A stretch of DNA of 39,310 nt from Acidobacteriota bacterium (GCA_017994815.1 JAGOJY010000037.1:1-39310); one strand, 5' to 3'. Shown: positions 15,746-23,954, counted from the first letter of the stretch. Numbers and translations: made by a program. The notes: a model not told the origin generated them from the letters alone.

Positions 15746-16147
15746 TCAGCGCTGCGGGGCCAGTCCCCAGAAGTTGACCGCGTCGTCCTTGGCGTGCTCG
15801 CCGTACTTCCTCACCTCCTCGCTGGTGACGAAGTACGTCTCGTGCCGCCCGTACGTCCGCGAGAACACCACCGTGCCCTCGGTGCCGGGCGGGTCGGTGC
15901 GGAAGTGGATCTCCGCCATGTTCTCGTCGCGCTTGGAGGTCAGGTCCGCGGCGCAGATCGGGCAGGACAGCCGCACCCGCTCCTTGGTCCGGAGCTGCAG
16001 GGCCTCCGGGACGATCACGTCGTAGTTCCCGGGCTGGGGGCTGAACAGGATCAGCTCGCGGCGTCCCTGGTGCTCGGCGCGCAGCACGATCTTGATGTTG
16101 GGGTTGAGGGTTCCGCCGCAGTGCGGGCACACGTAGGAGCGTTTCAT
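15746..16147 (-). CDS. Two-zinc-knuckle (CPxC) protein of unknown function
   Basis: The product has 133 residues. CPHC near residue 7 and CPIC near residue 62 are two half-sites that would form one zinc ribbon or two knuckles. Between and after them are beta-rich segments such as RELILFSPQPGNYDVIVPEA and TYFVTSEEVRKYGEH. There is no signal peptide, so it is cytoplasmic. A GGAGG Shine-Dalgarno sits 5 bases before the ATG, one of the strongest in the window. I do not recognise a named family. It lies 75 bases upstream of the aldehyde dehydrogenase on the same strand, and a separate promoter candidate lies between them. Confidence 0.7.
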   Translation of the reverse strand: MKRSYVCPHCGGTLNPNIKIVLRAEHQGRRELILFSPQPGNYDVIVPEALQLRTKERVRLSCPICAADLTSKRDENMAEIHFRTDPPGTEGTVVFSRTYGRHETYFVTSEEVRKYGEHAKDDAVNFWGLAPQR

Positions 16148-16381
16148 CGCGACCTCCAGGCTGTCGCGGGCAGTCTAGCAAACCCGGAATCCGGCGGGAT
16201 CCGGGATCGACCGCGCCTGTCACTTCCGTCGCCGTGCGGGCACCGGGCTTGCACCGGCGGGCGCGAAACGCTACCGTACGCCCGCTCGAACCCCCGTGCG
16301 CGGGACGGGCGCCCGGTCCGCCGGGCGTGCGGTGGCCGTGGGGAGCCCACAACCGCCTGGAGCGGTTTGAGTTCCCGGCGC

Positions 16382-16457
16382 GCGCCTGTAGCTCAGAGGA
16401 CAGAGCAGCTGCCTTCTAAGCAGCGGGTCAAGGGTTCGAGTCCCTTCAGGCGCGCCA
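16382..16457 (+). tRNA. tRNA-Arg (anticodon TCT)
   Basis: A full cloverleaf can be drawn: a 7-bp acceptor stem GCGCCTG/CAGGCGC, D stem GCTC/GAGC, anticodon stem GCTGC/GCAGC with loop CTTCTAA, T arm AAGGG-TTCGAGT-CCCTT, discriminator G and an encoded CCA. Anticodon TCT reads AGA/AGG, rare arginine codons in such a GC-rich genome. No clear promoter was found nearby; TTGCAC-17-TACCGT at 16248-16276 is a distant, weak candidate. Confidence 0.97.
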
Positions 16458-16515
16458 ATCCGTCGGACCGCTGCGGTCGGCGGCGCGGTGCACGGGAGGG
16501 CGGCGTTGTTCCCGT

Positions 16516-16592
16516 GGTGGGCGTAGCTCAGCAGGTAGAGCCCCTGACTGTGGATCAGGTTGTCGCCGGTTCGAGCCCGGCCGTCCACCCCA
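16516..16592 (+). tRNA. tRNA-His (anticodon GTG)
   Basis: The acceptor stem is GTGGGCG/CGTCCAC with one G-T pair. The anticodon stem is CCTGA/TCAGG with loop CTGTGGA, and the T arm is GCCGG-TTCGAGC-CCGGC. Discriminator C and encoded CCA follow. A G at 16516 supplies the extra G-1 that pairs with C73, the identity element of tRNA-His. It is 58 bases after tRNA-Arg and probably on the same transcript. Confidence 0.97.
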
Positions 16593-16720
16593 ATCTTCAT
16601 GACCTGACCTTTTCGCGAGCGTCCACGGGCAGGCGGCGGACAGGCGCTCCTGTCCTGAAGCACGACTTCGCGTTCCGGATCCCGCGCCACCGCAACTAAC
16701 GGGCAGGGCAGCGAGACACC

Positions 16721-17212
16721 TCACTGCCTGGCGAGAAACAAATACCAGTTCGGATCTCCGAGTGGCACGACGCATTCCTGTCCGGGTGGAACATCTCCCG
16801 ATCGAAGCGACTCGCACAGGCGCGCCGGGGGCGTCCGCGAGAACATCGCCCCCCTAATCGAACCACGCAACAGCGCACCTCTGACCGACACGTTCAGATA
16901 TATGCTGTCGCTGCCCCGTTTCCGCCGCATCCCGTCGAGTCCGGTCTGTGCGAGGAGCCGTCGGTAGACACCCCATCGTCGCTCGTCCAGGCACGGTTGT
17001 CGGCGCTCCCCGGGCGTCGTGACCCTCAGGGTGTACTTTTCAGTCACGAAACTGCACCGCAAATCCTCCGTGAACATCGAGGCCAGTGTGGCGCAGTGCT
17101 CTCGGTTCTTGTCGAACCAAAGCCGAAGCTCATCGTCAGTCGGATGAGACCTGTAGCAACCGCCGCTGGTGAGCGCGACAACAACAAGAAGCAATCTCCC
17201 GTAGGACTCCAT
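16721..17212 (-). CDS. Putative lipoprotein of low-GC composition, unknown function
   Basis: The product has 163 residues. The N-terminus GRLLLVVVALTSGGC looks like a lipoprotein signal with the lipid Cys at 19, although Gly-Gly before Cys is only a fair lipobox. Blocks such as DDELRLWFDKNREHCATLASMF, SIYLNVSVRGALLRGSIRG and a final NWYLFL resemble a family of uncharacterised lipoproteins I associate with Proteobacteria. GC content and third-position GC are visibly lower than in neighbouring genes. Together with its position behind two tRNA genes, this suggests horizontal transfer. AAGG lies 5 bases before the ATG. Confidence 0.65.
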   Translation of the reverse strand: MESYGRLLLVVVALTSGGCYRSHPTDDELRLWFDKNREHCATLASMFTEDLRCSFVTEKYTLRVTTPGERRQPCLDERRWGVYRRLLAQTGLDGMRRKRGSDSIYLNVSVRGALLRGSIRGAMFSRTPPARLCESLRSGDVPPGQECVVPLGDPNWYLFLARQ

Positions 17213-17331
17213 GCTGACCTTGGCCGCCTTGCTCTTGCGCTGCCATACACGCGAGTCACTCGGCGTAGTCTAGTCCCAGCCACCCAGGGATACCAGCGTT
17301 GAAAGTGGCGCCGAGCCGGAGCGCGGCGGAG

Positions 17332-18087
17332 TCAGCCGAAGCGGCCGGAGACGTAGTCCTCGGTCTTGCGCGAGCGCGGTGCGGTGAAGATCTGGGTCGT
17401 GTCGCCGAACTCGATCAGCTCGCCGAGCAGCATGAAGCCACACTCCTCGGAAACGCGGGCGGCTTGCTGCATGTTGTGGGTCACGACGATGATCGTGTAG
17501 TGCTCCTGCAACTCGCGCATCAGCTCCTCGATCCGGGCCGTGGCGATCGGGTCGAGGGCGGAGCAGGGCTCGTCCATCAGCAGGATCTCGGGCTTGACCG
17601 CGAGCAGGCGGGCGATGCACAGCCGCTGCTGCTGCTCGCCCGTGAGCTGGAGCGCGTCGTCCCGCAGCCGGTCGCGAAGGGTGGTCCACAGGTCCACGGC
17701 CTCGAGGCTCTGCTGGACGACCGCATCGAGCCCCTCGGTCCGGGCGTGAACGCGCGGACCGAAGGCGACGTTCTCGTAGACCGAGAGCGGGAACGGGTTC
17801 GGCCGCTGAAAGACCATGCCCACCTTGCGGCGCAGGCGGTTGACGTCCTCCCCGAACAGCGGCCGGCCGAAGACCTCGACCTCGCCAGTCACGCGCGCGC
17901 CGGGGATGACTTCGTTCATGCGGTTGAACACGCGCAACAGCGTGGACTTGCCGCAACCCGAGGGGCCGATCAAGGCCGTGATCCGCCGCGGCGCGATCGC
18001 CAGGTCGATGTTCTTGAGCGCGTGGAACTCCCCGTAGTAGAGGTTGAGGTCCCGGCAGCGGATCGCCTGCTGCGCCCCGCCCGGCAT
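17332..18087 (-). CDS. pstB: Phosphate ABC transporter ATPase, second copy (PstB2)
   Basis: The product has 251 residues and is the last gene of the pst operon. Walker A is GPSGCGKST (41-49), the Q-loop Gln is Gln94 in [10 protein letters not shown], Walker B is LLMDE (Asp172, Glu173) and the switch His is His204 in VVTHNMQQ. All are canonical for PstB. The ABC signature is LTGEQ (148-152) instead of LSGGQ, putting a Glu where the second Gly contacts the ATP gamma-phosphate of the partner subunit. The ATG at 18087 overlaps the TGA of the first pstB by one base (TGATG), so close-to-equal synthesis is likely. Confidence 0.93.
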   Translation of the reverse strand: MPGGAQQAIRCRDLNLYYGEFHALKNIDLAIAPRRITALIGPSGCGKSTLLRVFNRMNEVIPGARVTGEVEVFGRPLFGEDVNRLRRKVGMVFQRPNPFPLSVYENVAFGPRVHARTEGLDAVVQQSLEAVDLWTTLRDRLRDDALQLTGEQQQRLCIARLLAVKPEILLMDEPCSALDPIATARIEELMRELQEHYTIIVVTHNMQQAARVSEECGFMLLGELIEFGDTTQIFTAPRSRKTEDYVSGRFG

Positions 18088-18848
18088 CAGCCGAACCTCC
18101 CGGTGACGTACTCCTCGGTTTTCTGCCGTGCCGGCCGGGTGAAGATCACCTCCGTGTCGTCGATCTCGATCATCTCGCCCATCAACAGGAACGCGGTGCG
18201 GTCGCCGACCCGGGAGGCCTGCTTGGTGTTGTTCGTGACGAGGATGATCGTGTGCCGGCGGCGCAGGTCGCGCAGCGCCTCCTCGACCTGCGCGGTGGAG
18301 ATCGGGTCGAGTCCCGAGCAGGGCTCGTCGAGCATGATCACGTCCGGGTCGACCGCCAGCGTGCGGGCCAGGCACAGCCGCTGCTGCTGGCCGCCCGAGA
18401 GGGCGAGGCCGGAGGAGCCGAGACGGTCCTTCACCTCGTCCCACAGGAATGCCGCGCGCAGCGAGCGCTCGACCAGTTCGTCGGCCCCGGCATTGCCGAC
18501 CCGCCGCTGCAGGCGCGGGCCGAACAGCACGTTGTCGCGGATGCTCATCGGCAGCGGCACCGGCACGGCGAAGACCATGCCGATGCGCCGACGCAACTCC
18601 TCCACGTCGCGGAACTCGCGGACGTCCTTGCCGTCGAGGCGGATCGAGCCGGTGACGGCGGCCGCCGGGATGCGCTCGACCATGCGGTTGATCGCGATCA
18701 GGAGCGTCGACTTGCCCGAGTTGGCCGGACCGATGACCGCGAGAATCTCGTTGTTCAGCACGTCGAAGGAAATACCCTTGAGCACCTCCGCATCGCGGTA
18801 CCGCACGCGCAGTTCGCGCACCTCGAGCTTGACCCCCGGCCCGCTCAC
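18087..18848 (-). CDS. pstB: Phosphate ABC transporter ATPase, first copy (PstB1), with altered Q- and H-loops
   Basis: The product has 253 residues. Walker A is GPANSGKST (40-48), the signature is a perfect LSGGQ (150-154) and Walker B is IMLDE with catalytic Glu175. The Q-loop reads [10 protein letters not shown], with Ala94 replacing Gln, and the switch region reads LVTNNTKQ, with Asn206 replacing His. PstB2 has the reverse pattern of intact and changed motifs. The GTG start at 18848 overlaps the pstA TGA (GTGA). It probably pairs with PstB2 on the PstA/PstC membrane dimer. It is clearly a PstB relative ([21 protein letters not shown] ending) and not another ABC family. Confidence 0.9.
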   Translation of the reverse strand: MSGPGVKLEVRELRVRYRDAEVLKGISFDVLNNEILAVIGPANSGKSTLLIAINRMVERIPAAAVTGSIRLDGKDVREFRDVEELRRRIGMVFAVPVPLPMSIRDNVLFGPRLQRRVGNAGADELVERSLRAAFLWDEVKDRLGSSGLALSGGQQQRLCLARTLAVDPDVIMLDEPCSGLDPISTAQVEEALRDLRRRHTIILVTNNTKQASRVGDRTAFLLMGEMIEIDDTEVIFTRPARQKTEEYVTGRFG

Positions 18849-19687
18849 CGGACCCGCCGCCCGCGCAGCACGCGGTGCATCAGCGTGTAGGCGCTGATGT
18901 TGATCACGAGGATCGTCAGGATCAGGACCGCCGCCGTGGCGTACGCCATCTCGTTGGAGATGCCCTCGCGCGCGAGCATGTAGAAGTGCACGGCCATCGT
19001 CCGCGCGGAGTCGAACAGCGAGCGCGGCATGTGCACCGCCGAGCCGGCCGTGAAGATCACGACCGCGGTCTCCTCGATCGAGCGCCCGATGCCGAGGATG
19101 ATCCCGGTGAGGATGCCGGGCAGGGCATAGGGCAGCACCGAGCGCCGCACCGTTTGCCAGCGCGTGGCGCCGAGCGACGCCGCCACGTCGCGGTAGTGCT
19201 GCGGAACCGCGCGCAGCGCCTCCTCGGCGGTGCGGATGATCGTCGGCAGGATCATCGCCGCCAGCGACAGGCCCCCGGACAGGACCGACCAGCCGAAGCC
19301 GAGCATGACGACGAACAGGATGAAGCCGAACAGACCGAAGATGATCGACGGGACGCCGGCCAGCGAGTTGATGCCGAAGCGGATGGCCTGCGTGACGCGG
19401 CCCTCGACCGTGTACTCGGCGAGGTAGATCGCGCTGGCGACTCCGAGCGGCGCGGCGATTCCGATGGCGACGAAGACCATCATCAGCGTGCCGACGATCG
19501 CCGGCAGGATGCCGCCGGAGCGACCCATGTCGACGATCGATCCGGTGAGGAACTCCCACGACAGGTGGCGGAAGCCGCCCGCGATCACGAACCCGACCAC
19601 GAACAGGAGCGCCAGCACCGCGGTTGCGCAGCACGCCATCAGCACCAGGTGCGCGATCTTCTCCGCGAGTGTCGGCGCGACGCGCAC
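18845..19687 (-). CDS. pstA: Phosphate ABC transporter permease PstA
   Basis: The product has 280 residues with six predicted membrane spans. The BPD-transport EAA loop is seen as [22 protein letters not shown], where the coupling helix meets the ATPase. [12 protein letters not shown] and [10 protein letters not shown] are typical PstA blocks. I chose the GTG at 19687, one base past the pstC stop, because the frame upstream of it overlaps pstC and is not hydrophobic in the expected way. It pairs with PstC to form the phosphate channel in the inner membrane. Confidence 0.94.
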   Translation of the reverse strand: MRVAPTLAEKIAHLVLMACCATAVLALLFVVGFVIAGGFRHLSWEFLTGSIVDMGRSGGILPAIVGTLMMVFVAIGIAAPLGVASAIYLAEYTVEGRVTQAIRFGINSLAGVPSIIFGLFGFILFVVMLGFGWSVLSGGLSLAAMILPTIIRTAEEALRAVPQHYRDVAASLGATRWQTVRRSVLPYALPGILTGIILGIGRSIEETAVVIFTAGSAVHMPRSLFDSARTMAVHFYMLAREGISNEMAYATAAVLILTILVINISAYTLMHRVLRGRRVR

Positions 19688-19688
19688 G

Positions 19689-20525
19689 TCAGAACCGGCG
19701 CCGCGCCACGCGCAGCGCGACGATGTTGAGGGCCATGATGAAGGCCAGCAGCACGACGCCCGTCGCAAACAGGGCCCGGCGGTGGTCGCCGACCGCGTAG
19801 CCCATCTCGATCGCGATGTTGGCGGTCAGCGTGCGCACGGAGTCCAGCGGCGAGGTCGCGACGTGCGTGGCGTTGCCGGAGATCATGACCACCGCCATCG
19901 TCTCGCCGATCGCCCGGCCCATGCCGAGGATCACGCCGGCCAGGATGCCGGAGCGCGCGGCGGGCCAGGTGACGCGCCACGCGCCCTGCCACTTCGTCGC
20001 GCCGAGCGCCAGCGCCCCGTCGCGGTAGCTGCGCGGCACGGCCTGGATCGCGTCGACCGAGACGCCGACGATCGTCGGCAGGATCATGACTGCCAGGACG
20101 AACGAGGCCGCGAGGATCGACAGGCCTGGCCCGCCGAGGTGCTCGCGGATCAGCGGCGCGAGCCACATCACGCCGAGGAAGCCGTAAACGACCGACGGGA
20201 TGCCGGCCAGCATCTCGATCGCGGGCTTGAGCACGACGACCCAGCGCGCCGGCGCGAACTCGGCGAGGTAGAACGCGGTCGCCACGCCGAGCGGGACGCC
20301 GATCAGCAACGCGCCGGCGGTGACCCAGATCGAGCCGATGATGAACGGCAGGATGCCGAACTGGCCCTCGAGCGGCGCCCAGGTCGTTCCGAACAGGAAC
20401 TGCCCGAGGCCGCTGCGGAACATGATCGGCACGCCTTCCTTGAGAATGAACAGCGCGATGGCGGCGAGAACCGCGATCGAGGAGCAGGCGGCGAGGAACA
20501 GGAGCCTGGAGATCCAGCGGTCCAT
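19689..20525 (-). CDS. pstC: Phosphate ABC transporter permease PstC
   Basis: The product has 278 residues with six membrane spans. The EAA loop is YRDGALALGATKWQGAWRVTWP, and GIPSVVYGFLGV and GRAIGETMAVVMISGN are conserved PstC blocks. The ATG at 20525 is one base after the pstS stop codon. It forms the membrane pore with PstA. Confidence 0.95.
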   Translation of the reverse strand: MDRWISRLLFLAACSSIAVLAAIALFILKEGVPIMFRSGLGQFLFGTTWAPLEGQFGILPFIIGSIWVTAGALLIGVPLGVATAFYLAEFAPARWVVVLKPAIEMLAGIPSVVYGFLGVMWLAPLIREHLGGPGLSILAASFVLAVMILPTIVGVSVDAIQAVPRSYRDGALALGATKWQGAWRVTWPAARSGILAGVILGMGRAIGETMAVVMISGNATHVATSPLDSVRTLTANIAIEMGYAVGDHRRALFATGVVLLAFIMALNIVALRVARRRF

Positions 20526-20526
20526 G

Positions 20527-21336
20527 TCAACGGGCCGGGATCAGGCCTTCTTTCGCGAGCAGTTGCTGGGCCTCGGCGGACACGACGTAGTCGATGAACT
20601 CCTTGGCCGGGCCCCGCGGCTGGCCGCGGGTGAGGAAGTACACGGGCCGGGCGAGCGCGTAGCTGCCGGCGACGACGCTCTCGTTGGTCGGCGCGACGCC
20701 GTCGAAGCTGACCGCGCGGACGCGGTCGTTGACCAGGCCGATCGAGACGTACCCCACCGCGGCGGGGTCGCTGGCCACGGCCTCGCGCACGGTGCCGTTC
20801 GAGTTCTGGAACAGCGCGTCCTTGGCGAGCCGATCGCCGTGGAGCACGAGCTTGTCGAACGAGCGGCGCGTCCCGCTGCCTTCCTCGCGCGAGATGACGC
20901 GGACCGGGCCCGGCGGACCGCCGAGCGCGGACCAGTCCCTGGTCCTGCCGGCGAACACGTCGTGGGCCTCGGTCGCGAACAGGTTGCGCACGGGATTCGA
21001 CGGGTGCACGACGATGGCGATGCCGTCGCGCGCGACGGTGGTGGGGACGAGATCGGCCGCCTCCGGCGGCAGCTCGAGCAGGTCGGCCATCCCGATCTCC
21101 GCCGCCCCGGTCAGCGCCGACTGGATCCCCACCGCGGAGCCGCCGCCCTGCACCTCGACCTTCCGGCCCGGGTGCAATTCCATGTAGCGCTCCGCGAGCT
21201 TCTCGGCGAACGGCTGGAACGCGGTCGAACCGGCCAGCGTCAGCGACTCCTCGGGCGCTCTCCCGCCGCAAGCGGTGAGCAAAAGCAGCGCCGCGGCGCT
21301 CGACGCCCACAGCGATGGCCTCGATCGTCGTCGCAT
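20527..21336 (-). CDS. pstS: Phosphate-binding lipoprotein PstS
   Basis: The product has 269 residues. The signal peptide ends in the lipobox LLTAC, so the protein is membrane-anchored outside the inner membrane. Phosphate-binding loops are visible: GSTAFQPFAEKL, GGGSAVGIQSALTGAAEIGMA and REEGSGTRRSF. It belongs to the shorter PstS type of about 270 residues. An AGGA lies 6 bases before the ATG at 21336. It is the first gene of pstS-C-A-B1-B2. The usual last gene phoU is absent, so signalling to a PhoR-type kinase must rely on a phoU elsewhere or be lacking. Confidence 0.94.
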   Translation of the reverse strand: MRRRSRPSLWASSAAALLLLTACGGRAPEESLTLAGSTAFQPFAEKLAERYMELHPGRKVEVQGGGSAVGIQSALTGAAEIGMADLLELPPEAADLVPTTVARDGIAIVVHPSNPVRNLFATEAHDVFAGRTRDWSALGGPPGPVRVISREEGSGTRRSFDKLVLHGDRLAKDALFQNSNGTVREAVASDPAAVGYVSIGLVNDRVRAVSFDGVAPTNESVVAGSYALARPVYFLTRGQPRGPAKEFIDYVVSAEAQQLLAKEGLIPAR

Positions 21337-21386
21337 GGCCGGTCCTCGCGAACACGGTGATGCTGCCGGGCCGCGGCAGGGCCGCC

Positions 21387-21415
21387 AGAATACGACACTT
21401 GGAGGGGGGGACCAA
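21387..21415 (-). promoter_or_regulatory. Possible pst operon promoter
   Basis: On the minus strand TTGGTC (21415-21410), a 17-base spacer and TATTCT (21392-21387) lie about 50 bases before the pstS ATG. I looked for Pho-box-like direct repeats and saw none that convince. Confidence 0.45.
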
Positions 21416-21500
21416 CCGGAGGGGACGCGGCAGAACTCGTGACACCGAGTCCCGCTGGTCTGCACGCTTCGCTTCGAGACAGCGCCGGTGCCTGTCCCGG

Positions 21501-22535
21501 TCAGAAGACGGGGGCGGTGTCCTCGATCGCGGCGATCTGCGCCTCGGTCAGGCCCAGTTCGCCCTGGCGCTCGCCGAACGCCCCGTACAGCTCGACCGCG
21601 AGGTGCAGGTGCCCGCGCTCGATCAGGATCGGCAGCGCGTGGCGCGCGAGCTCCACGGCAGGCTCCCATTCCTCGCGCTGGATCCGCCACTTGCACGACA
21701 GGTGCAGCAGCAGCGGGCAGGGGGCGTGCGATTCGCGCAGCTCCTCGGCCTGGCGCAGGGCGAGCTGCGGGTCCTTTTCGTACAGCGCGCGCAGTTCCGA
21801 GAGCCGCCGCTCGAGGTCGAGCAACGGCGGCAGGCGCGGGCCGTTCGGCGCCGCGTTCTCGCCGCGGGCGACGATGCGCGCGCGCAGGGGCGTGGCATGG
21901 CGTGGCGGGCTCTCGCGCTTGAGGCGCGAGAGCCGGTAGAAGAAGTACGCACCCCCGCAGGCGAGCGCGATGCCGAGCGTCACCGTGGCGACGGTGTGGC
22001 CCCGCCCCGAGCGGACGGTGAACGAACTGACGGTGGCGAGCAGGAACTCCTCGTCCATGTACTGCGGGCTGGAGGGCTCGAACTGGATCGTGTACGTGAC
22101 ATCGTCGTACGTGACGTAAGCGGTGTAAGCGAGCTGGGACGGTTGGTCCTGGACCCTCGTGGTGCTGAGGAAGCCCCACGCCGGGCGGTTGTCGATGGCG
22201 AGCATCTCGAGATCGCCGTGCCGCACGCACTCCGCCGACGAGCACGGCGACCAGCGGTCGCGGTAGCGCTCGTGCGCCTCGATCACGCCGGTCGCGTCGA
22301 GCGGAAAATCGTAGCGGCTGATCGTGATCCAGTCCGGGTTCTCGCCGAAGCCGCGGTAGTAGCAGAGTTGGTCGCCCGGCTCGTCGCCGGGGATCGCGGG
22401 GCGGGAGGTGGAGCAGTCCGGGTCGCGCCCGAACCCCTCGGGGACTTTCGCCAGCTGCGGCCCGCGGTCGGTGGGCGTGCAGCCGGCACTCACGACCGCC
22501 GCGGCCAGCAGCCCGAGCAGGACGGCGCCACGCAT
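21501..22535 (-). CDS. Lipoprotein with one membrane span and cytoplasmic-type helical tail, unknown function
   Basis: The product has 344 residues. A lipoprotein signal MRGAVLLGLLAAAVVSAGC is followed by a roughly 150-residue Cys-containing beta-type region. A hydrophobic span GHTVATVTLGIALACGGAYFF (about residue 190) and a basic stop RLSRLKRE come next. The remaining 130 residues are helical and resemble TPR/HEAT-type packing (LDLERRLSELRALYEKDPQLALRQAEELRES, then EEWEPAVELARHALPIL). A lipid anchor plus a later span would put the tail in the cytoplasm. No family is recognised. A GGGAGGGG ribosome site precedes the ATG, almost the same as that of the protease gene at 31426. Confidence 0.65.
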   Translation of the reverse strand: MRGAVLLGLLAAAVVSAGCTPTDRGPQLAKVPEGFGRDPDCSTSRPAIPGDEPGDQLCYYRGFGENPDWITISRYDFPLDATGVIEAHERYRDRWSPCSSAECVRHGDLEMLAIDNRPAWGFLSTTRVQDQPSQLAYTAYVTYDDVTYTIQFEPSSPQYMDEEFLLATVSSFTVRSGRGHTVATVTLGIALACGGAYFFYRLSRLKRESPPRHATPLRARIVARGENAAPNGPRLPPLLDLERRLSELRALYEKDPQLALRQAEELRESHAPCPLLLHLSCKWRIQREEWEPAVELARHALPILIERGHLHLAVELYGAFGERQGELGLTEAQIAAIEDTAPVF

Positions 22536-22562
22536 ACAGGCCCCTCCCGGCCCCCCCGCCGC

Positions 22563-22576
22563 CAAACATATGTTTG
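22563..22576. promoter_or_regulatory. 14-bp perfect palindrome in the divergent promoter gap
   Basis: CAAACATATGTTTG is a perfect 14-bp palindrome, AT-rich in a GC-rich background, between the divergent lipoprotein and FRG-domain genes. This is a plausible dimer-binding operator; no bound regulator is known. Confidence 0.4.
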
Positions 22577-22605
22577 TACGGGGTCAAGGGCCAGCGGGCG
22601 GGCAG

Positions 22606-22633
22606 TTGGGGGATCCGCCGCGGGGGGTATCCT
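22606..22633 (+). promoter_or_regulatory. Possible promoter of the FRG-domain gene
   Basis: TTGGGG (22606-22611), a 16-base spacer and TATCCT (22628-22633) are followed by GGAG at 22641-22644 and the ATG at 22650. The leader would be about 10 bases, just enough for the Shine-Dalgarno. Confidence 0.45.
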
Positions 22634-22649
22634 GTCCAACGGAGACCGC

Positions 22650-23432
22650 ATGGAGGAAATCCGCGCATCGAGCTGGCTGCAACTGCAGGATCTCGTCTTC
22701 GCGGGATCGTGGCAGGACTCGCTGCGGCGCTTCCGGTCCCCTTTGGCCTTCCGGGGCAACTCGGACGCGCGGGCGGACCTCAACACGAGCCTGTTCCGGC
22801 TCGGTGGCAACGCGCAGGAGCAGCACCTTTTGCGGAATTTCCGCAAGTACGCGCATCGCGACGCGGTCCCGGGCGACTCGGTCTGGAACTGGCTGGCGTT
22901 GGCGCAGCACCACGGCTTGCCGACGCGGCTGTTGGACTGGTCGTTCTCGCCCTACGTGGGCCTGCACTTCATGACGGAGAAGACCGAGCATTACGACGTC
23001 GACGGCGTCCTGTGGTGCATCAACTACGTTGCGGCGCAGCAGTACCTGCCGGAGCCGCTGACACGCGTGCTGCGGGCCGAGGGCTCGGACGTCTTCACCG
23101 CGGAGATGCTGGCGCGCGCCGCGCCCACGCTGCCGAGCCTGGATTCGCTGGCCGGGCAGCCGTTCGTGGTCTTCCTCGAACCGCCGTCGCTCGACGACCG
23201 CATCGTCAACCAGTTCGCGCTGTTCTCGCTGATGTCCAGCCCCACGGCGCAGCTCGACGACTGGCTCGGCGAGCGTCCCGACGTCTGCCGACGGCTGGTG
23301 ATCCCCGCCGCGCTCAAGTGGGAAGTGCGCGACAAGCTGGACCAGGCCAACGTGACCGAGCGCGTGCTGTTCCCGGGCCTCGACGGCCTCAGCCGCTGGC
23401 TCAAGCGCTACTACAGCCCGATCCGCCGCTGA
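22650..23432 (+). CDS. FRG-domain protein
   Basis: The product has 260 residues and is cytoplasmic. The FRG domain motifs are FRGNSD (34-39) and QHHGLPTRLLDWS (86-98), followed by the usual SPYVGLHFM. The rest follows the family pattern (DDRIVNQFALFSLM near 190, corresponding to the R...Q.G.F block). FRG-domain proteins are common beside mobile elements and defence genes, and their biochemical activity is not established. Here it stands alone, with base composition like the host. The ATG at 22650 has GGAG 5 bases upstream. The gene is convergent with the cold-shock gene. Confidence 0.85.
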   Translation: MEEIRASSWLQLQDLVFAGSWQDSLRRFRSPLAFRGNSDARADLNTSLFRLGGNAQEQHLLRNFRKYAHRDAVPGDSVWNWLALAQHHGLPTRLLDWSFSPYVGLHFMTEKTEHYDVDGVLWCINYVAAQQYLPEPLTRVLRAEGSDVFTAEMLARAAPTLPSLDSLAGQPFVVFLEPPSLDDRIVNQFALFSLMSSPTAQLDDWLGERPDVCRRLVIPAALKWEVRDKLDQANVTERVLFPGLDGLSRWLKRYYSPIRR

Positions 23433-23485
23433 GGGCCGCGGCGCGAGCCCAGAGCGGGATCGCGGGTGACTGTGCGCACAACAAA

Positions 23486-23513
23486 ACTCCCGGCCGCTTG
23501 CGCGGCCGGGAGT
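23486..23513 (-). terminator. Rho-independent terminator of the cold-shock gene
   Basis: A 12-bp perfect stem (ACTCCCGGCCGC / GCGGCCGGGAGT) has a 4-base loop. On the minus strand it is followed directly by TTTTGTTG. It lies 27 bases past the csp stop codon. On the plus strand there is no T-run, but the stem may still slow transcription from the FRG gene. Confidence 0.88.
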
Positions 23514-23540
23514 CTCGCGAGCTAGCTGGGTCAGGATCGA

Positions 23541-23744
23541 TCAGCCGATCTTCTTGACGTTGCTGGCCTGGGCGCCCTTCGGCCCCTGGGTGATCTGGAA
23601 CTCCACCGTCTCACCCTCGGCCAGCGTGCGGAAGCCGCTGCCCTGGATCTGGGTGTGGTGGACGAACACGTCCGGCCCGCCCTCCTGAGTGATGAACCCG
23701 TACCCCTTCGCGTCGTTGAACCACTTCACCTTACCCTTCGGCAT
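23541..23744 (-). CDS. cspA: Cold-shock domain protein
   Basis: This 67-residue single cold-shock-domain protein binds single-stranded RNA/DNA and melts RNA structure. RNP1 is KGYGFITQ and RNP2 is VFVHHTQI; the protein starts [11 protein letters not shown] and ends ASNVKKIG, as usual. The ATG at 23744 was chosen over an upstream in-frame start because it gives the standard length and has AAAGG about 9 bases before it. A long upstream untranslated stretch (to about 23945) suits the temperature-responsive leaders of this family. Confidence 0.96.
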   Translation of the reverse strand: MPKGKVKWFNDAKGYGFITQEGGPDVFVHHTQIQGSGFRTLAEGETVEFQITQGPKGAQASNVKKIG

Positions 23745-23954
23745 TGCTGACACCTTTCTCTTGCCGGGTGCTGGGCACCCGAAAGCACTGGTGGCCGCAC
23801 CCCTCCGGAGCACACAAGCCCCGGAAAGGCCGCGGCCGTTACGGAAACTGCTTCAAATGGCGGGCTTAGGACCACCACGTCACTCCCCCGGTTCACCGCC
23901 CGAAGACGCGACCCACGGGCCCGCCACCGGATGAGCCGGGAACGGCTAACCATA
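23745..23954 (-). promoter_or_regulatory. Probable long 5' leader of the cold-shock gene, with a weak -10
   Basis: About 200 bases upstream of the csp start have no gene. TATGGT (minus strand, 23954-23949) is a -10 candidate without a matching -35. A leader of 150-200 bases is usual for cold-shock mRNAs, but I cannot see a conserved cold-shock box. Confidence 0.3.

Noticed and set aside
16271..16690. Minus-strand frame resembling small proteins in databases (RARTGDNLIHSQGLY)
   Set aside because: This is the well-known false protein translated from tRNA gene sequence; the tRNA-Arg and tRNA-His genes explain it.
16593..16720. Attachment site next to tRNA-His
   Set aside because: No direct repeat of the tRNA 3' end and no integrase in view.
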